This document shows, one piece after another, positions 1 through 6,242 of a DNA stretch of 13,505 nt; positions within the stretch are counted from its first letter, which is position 1; every line of letters starts with the position of its first letter. Source of the DNA: Limosilactobacillus antri DSM 16041. Its GTDB lineage: Bacteria; Bacillota; Bacilli; Lactobacillales; Lactobacillaceae. Location of the stretch: contig NZ_GG700733.1 in NCBI RefSeq assembly GCF_000160835.1, positions 406,485 to 419,989 of the forward strand, in the 5' to 3' direction. The notes under the pieces are model-generated. The model was not told where the DNA came from. It saw nothing but the letters and a program-made list of their open reading frames with translations, and ran no database searches. The position numbers were made by a program, and so were the translations under genes.

Positions 1-25
1 GCTATTTTGGCGGTATTAAAAGTAG

Positions 26-1342
26 TTAATTGGCAACGGCCTGGTAACGGGGTGAGGTTTCCGGCGCCCAAACCAGGCAGATTAAGCCGCCGACTACCAG
101 AACGGCCGCGCAGACAAGCATTGCCAGCTGGGCGCCGCCACGGTTAGTCAGGATTGGCAATAAGAAGGTCCCACTAGCAGCCCCAATCCGGCTGATGGTA
201 ATGCAAGCGCCGACTCCGGTTGCCCGGACTTTCAGGTCAAACAGTTCGGTCGGGTAGGGGTAGTCAAGCACTAGTCCTGCCGAGAGGGTAGTCGCAAAGA
301 ACGCAAAGATGGTAACTTGCAGGGGTGCCGTGAGCTGGCTGCCCAAAATCATTGCTACTAAGGCAAGGGCAGGAAGAAAGAAACAGGCCAGCAGCATCGC
401 CCGCCGGCTGAGCAATTTAAAAGCGAGGCTCCCGGCTAGTACGCCGACCAGGACGCAGAGGTTGTAGATGATTCCAGAGAGCTGCCCATTGCCTAAACTC
501 ATCCCGGATAAAAGAATGGGCAGGAAAATGCTGATACCGAAAAAGGCAAAGGCTTGGCAGGCATAGAAGAGGCCGCCAACGAGTGTTTGCCGGCGGTACT
601 CGCGGTTAAAGAGCGTTTTCCACGGGATCCTTGCTGGTGCCGTACTCTTGAGCAGTTTTGGCGAAAGTCCCCACTTGCCGCCGAGCTTTTCCTGGACCAG
701 CTGCTGGGCCTGGTAGTTGTCAACGTGGGTTGCGACCCAGCTGGGGGAAGCCGGCAGGCGATAGAGGCTACGGTAGAGCGCCGTGATTAAACCGGGGACG
801 ACCGACGAGGCGAGGATTACCTGCCAATTATGACTACCAAAGCCGGTAATCATAGTTCCGGCAATGTATGAGCCGATAAAGCCGACTGTCCAGTAAATAA
901 TTAAGTGGCTTTGAAAGCGGCCGCTGACTTTTTCCGGCATCCATTCCACCAGCCAAGCGTTGCCGACGGTATAGTCGATGGCAATCATCAGCCCGATTAG
1001 GATGCGGAGCAGCAATAACAGCCAGGGGCTGGTCGTGACCAGTTGCAGTAGCGAAAGAACAGAGAAAAGGTACATATTCACCATTAACATTCCCTTGCGC
1101 CCAAAGCGGTCGGCAATTTTTCCCATGATGGCGCTGCCGGCTAGGCCAATTAGGCTGCCGGCGCCGATGAGGCCGACCCAAAAGTCGCCCAGTGAAATAA
1201 CCGACTGGGCTTGCGCCAGGGCGGTACCGCTGATGCCGAGGGCGTAGCCGCAGGCGATTTGCCCCAGGATCAGGGCAAGGGAAATCCCGCGGTGGACGGG
1301 AGAAACAGGTGCTTTCTTGTAGTCTTTTTTCAAATTGTTCAT
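26..1342 (-). CDS. MFS transporter, probably proton-coupled uptake of a sugar or organic acid
   Basis: A 438-residue integral membrane protein with about 12 hydrophobic segments, the usual size for the major facilitator superfamily. After helix 2 the loop GKIADRFGRK (about residues 74-83) matches the family's A-motif. Near the C terminus, PYPTELFDLKVRATGVG (about 363-379) resembles the PELFPTxxRATG signature of sugar porters and aromatic-acid/H+ symporters, so a small polar metabolite is a likely substrate, but I cannot name it. The ATG at 1342 is the first possible start because an in-frame TAA lies two codons upstream. The only strong Shine-Dalgarno lies 38 bases away, with a hairpin between. 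No terminator is visible in the 25 bases after the stop. The gene follows the permease on the same strand, but a terminator separates them and I see no convincing promoter of its own. Confidence 0.85.
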   Translation of the reverse strand: MNNLKKDYKKAPVSPVHRGISLALILGQIACGYALGISGTALAQAQSVISLGDFWVGLIGAGSLIGLAGSAIMGKIADRFGRKGMLMVNMYLFSVLSLLQLVTTSPWLLLLLRILIGLMIAIDYTVGNAWLVEWMPEKVSGRFQSHLIIYWTVGFIGSYIAGTMITGFGSHNWQVILASSVVPGLITALYRSLYRLPASPSWVATHVDNYQAQQLVQEKLGGKWGLSPKLLKSTAPARIPWKTLFNREYRRQTLVGGLFYACQAFAFFGISIFLPILLSGMSLGNGQLSGIIYNLCVLVGVLAGSLAFKLLSRRAMLLACFFLPALALVAMILGSQLTAPLQVTIFAFFATTLSAGLVLDYPYPTELFDLKVRATGVGACITISRIGAASGTFLLPILTNRGGAQLAMLVCAAVLVVGGLICLVWAPETSPRYQAVAN

Positions 1343-1347
1343 AGATT

Positions 1348-1388
1348 ATTTGGCCGCAAGGTGGGGCCAAATGAATTGATTCCTCCTT
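1348..1388 (-). promoter_or_regulatory. Shine-Dalgarno separated from the MFS start by a hairpin
   Basis: On the minus strand a perfect AAGGAGGA (1388-1381) is followed by an 8-bp perfect inverted repeat, ATTTGGCC/GGCCAAAT (arms 1372-1365 and 1355-1348, loop of 9), and then the ATG at 1342. Linear spacing is 38 bases. If the hairpin forms in mRNA the effective spacing drops to about 14. This is an inferred initiation structure: the sequences are directly visible, the function is not. Confidence 0.5.
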
Positions 1389-1413
1389 GTGAAAATAATA
1401 TGATTACCCTAAC

Positions 1414-1455
1414 AAAAAATCAGAAACGATGCAAATCAGTGCGATCGTTTCTGAT
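1414..1455 (-). terminator. intrinsic terminator of the amino acid permease gene
   Basis: A perfect 12-bp stem, ATCAGAAACGAT/ATCGTTTCTGAT (arms 1455-1444 and 1430-1419, loop of 13), is followed on the minus strand by a run of T (1419-1414). It begins 15 bases after the permease stop. It should insulate the MFS gene from the permease transcript. Confidence 0.85.
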
Positions 1456-1469
1456 GTCAGATTGTGAAA

Positions 1470-2861
1470 TTAACGTTCCTGGTTAAGCTTGCTGTGCCAG
1501 TAACCGTAGCTAAAGTAGAGAATAATCCCCAGCCCGAACCAGATCCCGGCGCCCAGCCAGGTTTCCTTGGAGAGCATTGCCATCATTCCCAGGCAGGCTA
1601 AGCCGGAGACGATTGGCAAAACGGGGTAGAACGGGACGCGGAAGCCACCCTTGTTGCCAATGTCCTTCCGCCGCCGCAGGGGGATAATCCCGAAGGAAAC
1701 GAAGAGGAAGGCCAGCAGGGTCCCGATGTTAACCAGGCTGGTCAGCTGGTCAAGCGAAACCAACCCCCCCATCAGGGCGATGACCGTTGCAACAATCCAC
1801 AGTGCCCGTTGGGGAACGTGGTGCTGGGCGTCCAGCTTGGCAAGGAAGGCTGGCAGGAGCCCGTCCCGGCCGATGGAGTAAATCAAGCGCGAACTGGAGT
1901 AGATCATCGTGACCATCATGGTGAACATCCCGATCAACGCTCCGATGGAGAGCAGTTCCGCGACCCAGTCCTGGTGGACCATCTGGAGGGCGTAGGCAAC
2001 CGGATTGGCCACATCCAGCTTGGTGTACTTTACCAGCCCGGTCAGTACGACCGAAACGGCCATGTACAGGACCGTGGCCACGACCAGGGTGCCAATAATC
2101 CCCGCCGGCATATTCTTCTTCGGGTCCTTAACCTCCGCGGCCGACGATGAAACGGCGTCAAAGCCGAGGTAGGCGAAGAAGACAACGGTGGCCCCGTGGA
2201 AGACCCCCTTCATGTGGTAGGGCAGGAAGGGGTGGTAGTTGGCCGGCTTGATAAAGAAGAGCCCGACCACCACGAAAATGATGATAATGGCAATTTTGAT
2301 GGCCACCGCAACGTTGTTGATCCGCATTGAGGACTGCATCCCCTTGGAGAGCATCCAGGTAATTAGCAGGACAATCACGATTGCGACCAGGTTAAAGTAG
2401 GTCCCGTGGGCCGGATCGAAGGGACCGGAGACCGCCTTGGGCAATTTGAGGCCAAAACTGGCAATGAAGGAGTTAAAGTAGGCTGCCCAGCCGGTCGAAA
2501 CCGAGGCTACCGCAAGCATGTACTCTAAGATTAGGGCCCAGCCGAGAATCCAGCCGAAGAATTCACCGAAGACCACGTTCCCGTAGGAGTAGGCACTGCC
2601 GGCCACGGGAAGGGCGGAGGAGAACTCCGCATAACACATCGCGGCGAGTGCACAGACAATCGCTGAAAAGAGAAAGGAAAGAGTTACCCCCGGACCGGCG
2701 GAGTTGGCGGCCACGGTCCCAGGCAGGATAAAAATCCCGGTCCCGATCACGGCACCAATTCCGAGGGCCATTAAGTCCACTGCCGTCATCGACTTAACAA
2801 AATGCTTATCGACCCCAAGGTAACGATCAAGACTTTCTTTCCGCAGAATGTTTAAGCGCAT
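1470..2861 (-). CDS. APC-superfamily amino acid permease (YfnA/cationic amino acid transporter-like)
   Basis: A 463-residue membrane protein with about 12 hydrophobic segments. Helix 1 carries GIGAVIGTGIFILPG (about residues 34-48), the unwound glycine-rich substrate-binding helix of the amino acid-polyamine-organocation superfamily. FFAYLGFDAVSSSAAEVKDPKKNMP in the middle is the helix 6 region, also typical of YfnA/CAT-type permeases. These import amino acids across the cytoplasmic membrane with protons; the specific amino acid cannot be read from the sequence. I chose the ATG at 2861, which has AAGGTGG (2875-2869) at 7 bases, over an in-frame TTG two codons upstream that would sit directly against that ribosome binding site. 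It is monocistronic, with its own promoter upstream and an intrinsic terminator downstream, and is divergent from the Nudix gene. Confidence 0.9.
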   Translation of the reverse strand: MRLNILRKESLDRYLGVDKHFVKSMTAVDLMALGIGAVIGTGIFILPGTVAANSAGPGVTLSFLFSAIVCALAAMCYAEFSSALPVAGSAYSYGNVVFGEFFGWILGWALILEYMLAVASVSTGWAAYFNSFIASFGLKLPKAVSGPFDPAHGTYFNLVAIVIVLLITWMLSKGMQSSMRINNVAVAIKIAIIIIFVVVGLFFIKPANYHPFLPYHMKGVFHGATVVFFAYLGFDAVSSSAAEVKDPKKNMPAGIIGTLVVATVLYMAVSVVLTGLVKYTKLDVANPVAYALQMVHQDWVAELLSIGALIGMFTMMVTMIYSSSRLIYSIGRDGLLPAFLAKLDAQHHVPQRALWIVATVIALMGGLVSLDQLTSLVNIGTLLAFLFVSFGIIPLRRRKDIGNKGGFRVPFYPVLPIVSGLACLGMMAMLSKETWLGAGIWFGLGIILYFSYGYWHSKLNQER

Positions 2862-2905
2862 CTTCAAACCACCTTTGCTATAATATAGTCAAAATATCTT
2901 ATACC

Positions 2906-2935
2906 ATCATACCCAGGGTTAAGATTAAAAGTCAA
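2906..2935 (-). promoter_or_regulatory. sigma-A-type promoter of the permease gene
   Basis: On the minus strand TTGACT (2935-2930) and TATGAT (2911-2906) are separated by 18 bases, each one mismatch from the -35 and -10 consensus. The expected transcription start lies about 35-40 bases before the permease ATG. The 112-base gap to the divergent Nudix gene is AT-rich, and I see no equally good promoter on the plus strand. Confidence 0.65.
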
Positions 2936-2973
2936 TTAGAAAATTAATTCATTATTAAAAGGATGGTTGGAAC

Positions 2974-3396
2974 ATGGCAATTGAAGTAACCAGTGGTGCA
3001 GTTGTTTACCGACAAAGGGCAGGGGAGATTGAGTACCTGCTGCTGGAGAGCCAGAACAAGGGACATTTCTGGGGCTTTCCGAAGGGCCACGTCGAGGGAA
3101 ACGAGACGCTGGAACAGACCGCAGCCCGGGAAATTCAGGAGGAAACCCAGCTGACCCTGCCAATTGACACGCGTTTTAAGGTCTACACCGAATACGACCT
3201 GCCGAATGGCAACCGTAAGCAGATGACCCTCTTTACCGCGGACCTGACCGCCAAGGAGGATATTCACCTGCAGGCGGCGGAAATCAAGAACTGCGGCTGG
3301 TTTAACTACCCGGCGGCCCGGGAACGGCTCACTTACGACAACCTCAAGCAGTTATTGGACCAGGTCAATGCCCATCTGACTGACCAGCATGACTAA
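2974..3396 (+). CDS. Nudix hydrolase, Ap4A-hydrolase-like
   Basis: A 140-residue protein, the normal length for a single-domain Nudix enzyme. The Nudix box runs from G38 to L60: G-x5-E44-x7-R52-E53-x2-E56-E57, with the metal-binding glutamates intact. The usual glycine near the end of the box is a glutamine (Q59). The preceding FWGFPKGHVE is typical of bis(5'-nucleosyl)-tetraphosphatases, so hydrolysis of diadenosine polyphosphates or a related nucleotide is the likely cytosolic reaction. The ATG at 2974 follows AAAAGGATGG with about 10 bases of spacing. Its last 8 bases overlap the next gene, so the two are probably translated together. Another nucleoside-diphosphate-linked substrate is possible. 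Confidence 0.85.
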   Translation: MAIEVTSGAVVYRQRAGEIEYLLLESQNKGHFWGFPKGHVEGNETLEQTAAREIQEETQLTLPIDTRFKVYTEYDLPNGNRKQMTLFTADLTAKEDIHLQAAEIKNCGWFNYPAARERLTYDNLKQLLDQVNAHLTDQHD

Positions 3397-3955
3397 GCAG
3401 GGGCGCGTGTTTGTAATCTGCGGGGCGGCTGGTTCCGGCAAGACCACCGTTGCCCGCTACTTGTGCGAGCAGTTTCATCTCCACCGGGTGATCACCCACA
3501 CGACCAGGCTGCCGCGGCCGGGTGAACGTGACGGGGTGGACTACCACTTTGAAACTGCCCAGTCGATGGCTAAACTCCACCTGCTGGAGGCGGTGACTTA
3601 CGACCAGGCCCGCTATGGTTCTTCATTAGAAGGGTTAGCAGAGGGCTGGCAACAGGGTCAAGACGACGTTATTGTTCTTGACACTAAGGGCGCCGTGACC
3701 TATCACCAGCAGCTGGGGTCAAGGGTGACGATTATCTTTTTGACAGTCAGCAAACTGGCGGCCTTGGCGCACCGGATGGCGGGCCGGGGGGATGACCGGT
3801 CGGCAATCGCAGCGCGCCTGCAGAGTCCAGAATACCAGCGGGACCTGCATTTGCCAGCGGAGTTACGGGGGATTGCCCAAGTGGTCACGAACGATGATTG
3901 GGCAGCGACGACGAAGCATTTGCAACAGATTGTGGGCAAGACAGTAACGGATTAA
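3389..3955 (+). CDS. guanylate-kinase-like P-loop nucleotide kinase
   Basis: A 188-residue protein with a Walker A motif GAAGSGKT at residues 12-19. THTTRLPRPGERDGVDYHF (about 36-54) closely matches the GMP-binding lid of guanylate kinases (TTRxPRxGExxGxDYxF). YGSS (about 75-78) stands where Gmk has YGT, VLDTKGA stands where Gmk has the IDVQGA strand, and RMAGRGDDRSAIAARL matches the C-terminal lid. It is shorter and more divergent than housekeeping Gmk (about 205 residues), so I call it guanylate-kinase-like and do not assign gmk. The start lies inside the upstream Nudix gene with an 8-base overlap, which suggests translational coupling and a shared role in nucleotide metabolism or clean-up. 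The exact substrate is unknown. Confidence 0.75.
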   Translation: MTKQGRVFVICGAAGSGKTTVARYLCEQFHLHRVITHTTRLPRPGERDGVDYHFETAQSMAKLHLLEAVTYDQARYGSSLEGLAEGWQQGQDDVIVLDTKGAVTYHQQLGSRVTIIFLTVSKLAALAHRMAGRGDDRSAIAARLQSPEYQRDLHLPAELRGIAQVVTNDDWAATTKHLQQIVGKTVTD

Positions 3956-3964
3956 CGGTAATTA

Positions 3965-3973
3965 TGGTAGAAT
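3965..3973 (+). promoter_or_regulatory. candidate extended -10 promoter of the Fur-family gene
   Basis: TGG-TAGAAT (3965-3973) fits an extended -10 (TGnTAnAAT-like) 28 bases before the Fur-family start. No good -35 is present at the expected distance (TAACGG at 3945-3950), so this is tentative. Readthrough from the kinase-like gene is also possible because no terminator separates them. Confidence 0.35.
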
Positions 3974-4000
3974 TGGTACTTCGGTAAGGAGGCGGCGCAA

Positions 4001-4438
4001 TTGGACAAGTTAATCGATCAGGCCCGGGCCCAACTGCGTGCCCAGCACTTACGCTGGACCAAGCAGCGGGAAATGATGCTTAAAATTATGAGCGCGGATC
4101 CGGAACACTACCAAGACATTACGGTAATTGATGATGCGCTCCGGAGTGCTTATCCGGGGCTTAGCCACGACACAATTTACCGTAATTTAAAGGAGTTTGA
4201 GCGGCTCGGCCTCGTCGAGCTGCGCCAGCACAAGGACCAAATGCAGGTTAAATACCGTTGTGATGCGGCCCACCACCACCACTTCATTTGCGAACGCTGT
4301 GGGCGGGTGCAGGAGATTCAGATGCCGCCACTGGAGCTGGATTACTATGCCCGACAATTGCCCGGGGCGCAGATTACGGGCCATACCTTTGAACTGCGGG
4401 GGATTTGTGCCGAATGCCGCCGCAAGCACTTACAATAA
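4001..4438 (+). CDS. Fur-family metal-dependent transcriptional regulator (Fur- or Zur-like)
   Basis: A 145-residue protein of full family length. The N-terminal winged helix includes LSHDTIYRNLKEFERLGLVE (about residues 54-73), the DNA-recognition region. The C-terminal dimerisation domain has the HHHHFICERCG motif (91-101) and a second CAEC (136-139); the two CxxC pairs form the structural zinc site. H36, the HHHH cluster and E105 are likely metal ligands. Aligned by eye with Bacillus PerR, the peroxide-sensing Asp104 position is Glu (E105) and the Asp85 position is Arg (R86), so this is more like Fur or Zur than PerR. The start is a TTG with TAAGGAGG (3985-3992) at 8 bases; there is no better ATG. 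No metal-transport gene is adjacent, so its targets cannot be inferred from context. Confidence 0.88.
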   Translation: MDKLIDQARAQLRAQHLRWTKQREMMLKIMSADPEHYQDITVIDDALRSAYPGLSHDTIYRNLKEFERLGLVELRQHKDQMQVKYRCDAAHHHHFICERCGRVQEIQMPPLELDYYARQLPGAQITGHTFELRGICAECRRKHLQ

Positions 4439-4457
4439 ATTTCACTCTTCCTTAACA

Positions 4458-4484
4458 TTTACATCACACAAAATCGGTTATGAT
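4458..4484 (+). promoter_or_regulatory. candidate promoter of the Ser/Thr/Asn-rich protein gene
   Basis: TTTACA (4458-4463) and TATGAT (4479-4484) resemble -35 and -10 elements, but the spacer is only 15 bases; TTAACA at 4452-4457 would give 21. The -10 is good, the -35 assignment is uncertain. The expected start is about 20 bases before the ATG at 4511. Confidence 0.4.
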
Positions 4485-4510
4485 ATAGGTTGAGAAAAGG
4501 AGAATGTAAT

Positions 4511-4948
4511 ATGGCAGCAAAAATTCCACCGTTAGTAACGCCGTTTGCGCTGGTGTCATTAGTCCTAGCGCTGGGCGCAACGAACGTGGTCGTTAATAAA
4601 GCGACGCACACGACGGAAGGGGCGAAAGTCGTCAGCACCTCTAGCCGGACCGTTAGCCAGAGCTCAACTGAAAGTCACAGTGAGAGCGACAAAGATAAAA
4701 ACGCTAACAGCACTTCGGACGCTAATAGCAGTTCGGCTAATAACCGGTCAATCACTGATAACGACCAGGATACAACGACCGGCACCCAGCAGTCGAATAA
4801 CAACAATAATACTGATAGCAATCCGAACCGGCAGACGACTAACAATAATGATAGCGGCACTGGCCACCAGACAACCAACACCGGGGGCAGCAGCACCGGG
4901 ACGGCGACCAACCAGCAGGCCGGGACGACTACCGGCAATAATCAATAA
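4511..4948 (+). CDS. membrane-anchored Ser/Thr/Asn/Gln-rich low-complexity protein
   Basis: A 145-residue protein with one hydrophobic segment (about residues 8-28, FALVSLVLALG) and then more than 100 residues almost free of hydrophobic side chains and dominated by S, T, N, Q, D and G. The hydrophobic segment could be a signal anchor or an uncleaved signal peptide; no lipobox, LPXTG motif or folded domain follows. It therefore resembles an extracellular tether with nothing recognisable attached. The ATG at 4511 follows AAAAGGAGA (4495-4503) at 7 bases; an in-frame TTG at 4490 lies before that ribosome binding site and is rejected. The next gene starts 17 bases downstream and is probably co-transcribed. 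I do not recognise a family. Confidence 0.75.
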   Translation: MAAKIPPLVTPFALVSLVLALGATNVVVNKATHTTEGAKVVSTSSRTVSQSSTESHSESDKDKNANSTSDANSSSANNRSITDNDQDTTTGTQQSNNNNNTDSNPNRQTTNNNDSGTGHQTTNTGGSSTGTATNQQAGTTTGNNQ

Positions 4949-4965
4949 GGAGGTGTCGGGTTACC

Positions 4966-5811
4966 ATGTTTAGTTTTCTTGATATGATTAACTCATCACT
5001 GAGTTACTTTAACCTGGACGCCAAGCTCAAGGCCCGCATCTACATCGGGATTGCGAGTGCCGGGGATGTTTACCTGGCTTACGTTACCTTCCGGCTGTTT
5101 GCCAACCAGGTTTGGCTGCGGGGGTTCCTGTACTGCCTCGCAATGCTGGCGATCACCTACTTCCTCTACCTCAACTTTATCTTTTATTTTCTGGGAAAAA
5201 CTTCCCAATTTGACTTCATCTCCCCCCGCTTTGCGAAAATTACGGGACAAAAGTTTGATAGCAATGGCAAACGGGTCGGCGGTACCCGGGCGGCCCAGGC
5301 AGGCCCGGTGATTGCCAACCAGTCCAACGGCCTCTTTAGTGGGGATAACACCATTCCAGCCGTGGTAGCGATTGATGACTATGAGCAGCACAACCTGCAA
5401 CGGGTGGTCGACCAGCTGCTGACGGATGGCATTTTCGTCAACGACTATAACGGCCTCGATGAGGAGCAGATTGTCGAGCAGTATAACGAGACGGGCCAGC
5501 CGGTCCAGGCCTTGAACGCCAACTCGGTGCCGCCCTACTTTGAGCTGGAGCACGACCGCTTGCGGCACCGCTTGGAAATCTACATTGGGATCAACCAGAT
5601 GGAACGGCGGGCAGTCGGCCACATCGTGCGGATCGGCCTGACCGACGTGTACTCGGCCCACCAGAAGTACCAGCTCTACCTGGCTGGCTTGGCCGTTACC
5701 GCGGGACCGCATAAAATTGCCGGCCGGCGGGGGTCAACCATTTTGACCACGGCAAACTATCAGTTAAACGCCCAGGTGGCCTACCGGGAACGTAGGCAAG
5801 GGGCAGAATAA
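4966..5811 (+). CDS. uncharacterised membrane protein with two N-terminal helices
   Basis: A 281-residue protein. Two hydrophobic segments near the N terminus (about residues 24-45 and 52-76, the second FLYCLAMLAITYFLYLNFIFYF) are followed by about 200 soluble residues containing acidic stretches (AIDDYEQHNLQR, LDEEQIVEQYNE) and a basic C terminus. No catalytic motif is visible. The soluble part is probably cytoplasmic, since a two-helix hairpin returns the chain to its starting side, but that is inference. The ATG at 4966 has AAGGAGGTG (4947-4955) at about 10 bases. It probably forms an operon with the preceding Ser/Thr/Asn-rich gene and ends at a strong terminator. It looks like a genuine conserved lactobacillus protein by composition and translation signals, but I cannot assign a function. 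Confidence 0.8.
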   Translation: MFSFLDMINSSLSYFNLDAKLKARIYIGIASAGDVYLAYVTFRLFANQVWLRGFLYCLAMLAITYFLYLNFIFYFLGKTSQFDFISPRFAKITGQKFDSNGKRVGGTRAAQAGPVIANQSNGLFSGDNTIPAVVAIDDYEQHNLQRVVDQLLTDGIFVNDYNGLDEEQIVEQYNETGQPVQALNANSVPPYFELEHDRLRHRLEIYIGINQMERRAVGHIVRIGLTDVYSAHQKYQLYLAGLAVTAGPHKIAGRRGSTILTTANYQLNAQVAYRERRQGAE

Positions 5812-5824
5812 GAGAGTTAAAAAG

Positions 5825-5866
5825 GACACCCCAAACCGGCTAAAAAGCTGATTTGGGGTGTCTTTC
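5825..5866. terminator. bidirectional intrinsic terminator between convergent genes
   Basis: An 11-bp perfect stem, GACACCCCAAA/TTTGGGGTGTC (5825-5835 and 5852-5862), has an inner GCT/AGC pairing in its loop. On the plus strand it is followed by TTTCTTT; on the minus strand by CCTTTTT. It lies 13 bases after the membrane protein stop and also downstream of the convergent PspC gene, so it can serve both. Confidence 0.9.
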
Positions 5867-5983
5867 TTTCGTCACGCAGCAAGCCTTTGGGTTGGTCTGA
5901 TCAACGGTTGAACTGCCAGCCAGCTGCTGCGTCGAGGCATCACTATCTAAAAATTTGGTTAAGAGTTGATTCTCAGCTTCTTT

Positions 5984-6220
5984 TTACTTTTCCTTAAATT
6001 CACCGTCAACTGTGTCAGCCTTTTTGGCTGGTTCCTGATAATCCGGCATGATGACTGCGGCGACCAGGTAAATGATCGTTAACGGGAAGAAGCCGGTGCA
6101 GGCGATTAGGACGACTGCAATCAAGCGGATCATCGTTTGGTCAACGCCTAGGTAGTCGGCAATGCCGCCACAAACCCCAAGGAAAACCTTGTTCTTGGAC
6201 TTAGTTAATTTTTTCTGCAT
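5984..6220 (-). CDS. PspC-domain small membrane protein
   Basis: A 78-residue protein. KSKNKVFLGVCGGIADYLGVDQTMIRLIAVVL (about residues 7-38) is the signature of the PspC domain (stress-responsive phage-shock-protein C family), followed by a second hydrophobic segment (about 43-58) ending in MPD. In other bacteria PspC proteins sense or respond to envelope stress; in lactobacilli such short versions are common and their role is largely undefined. The ATG at 6220 has GGAGG (6234-6230) at 9 bases. It starts 22 bases after the epimerase stop on the same strand, so it is probably the second gene of that transcript. The frame stays open for 47 codons after its TAA. Confidence 0.9.
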   Translation of the reverse strand: MQKKLTKSKNKVFLGVCGGIADYLGVDQTMIRLIAVVLIACTGFFPLTIIYLVAAVIMPDYQEPAKKADTVDGEFKEK

Positions 6221-6242
6221 AATTTATAACCTCCAATCGGTA

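Noticed and set aside
834..1370. A 178-codon minus-strand frame starting at TTG 1370, nearest to the AAGGAGGA.
   Set aside because: It overlaps the MFS gene in another frame and its product is Arg/Pro-rich with no membrane segments or motif; the MFS frame is clearly the coding one. The start is discussed only as a possible competing initiation.
1419..1455. cre-like reading of the AGAAACGATGCA sequence in the permease-MFS gap.
   Set aside because: It fails the TG...CG...CA spacing and is fully explained by the terminator stem.
2862..2867. TTG at 2867 as an upstream start for the amino acid permease.
   Set aside because: It sits one base from the AAGGTGG ribosome binding site; the ATG at 2861 has correct spacing.
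4996..5712. A 238-codon antisense frame under the two-helix membrane protein gene.
   Set aside because: It is a GC-driven shadow with no ribosome binding site and no recognisable domain, and the plus-strand gene has good translation signals.
5874..5932. Inverted repeat ACGCAGCA/TGCTGCGT around a 43-base loop, possible structured RNA.
   Set aside because: Arms are only 8 bp, the loop is long and no known RNA motif is visible; the region is as well explained as a decayed coding tail of the PspC gene.
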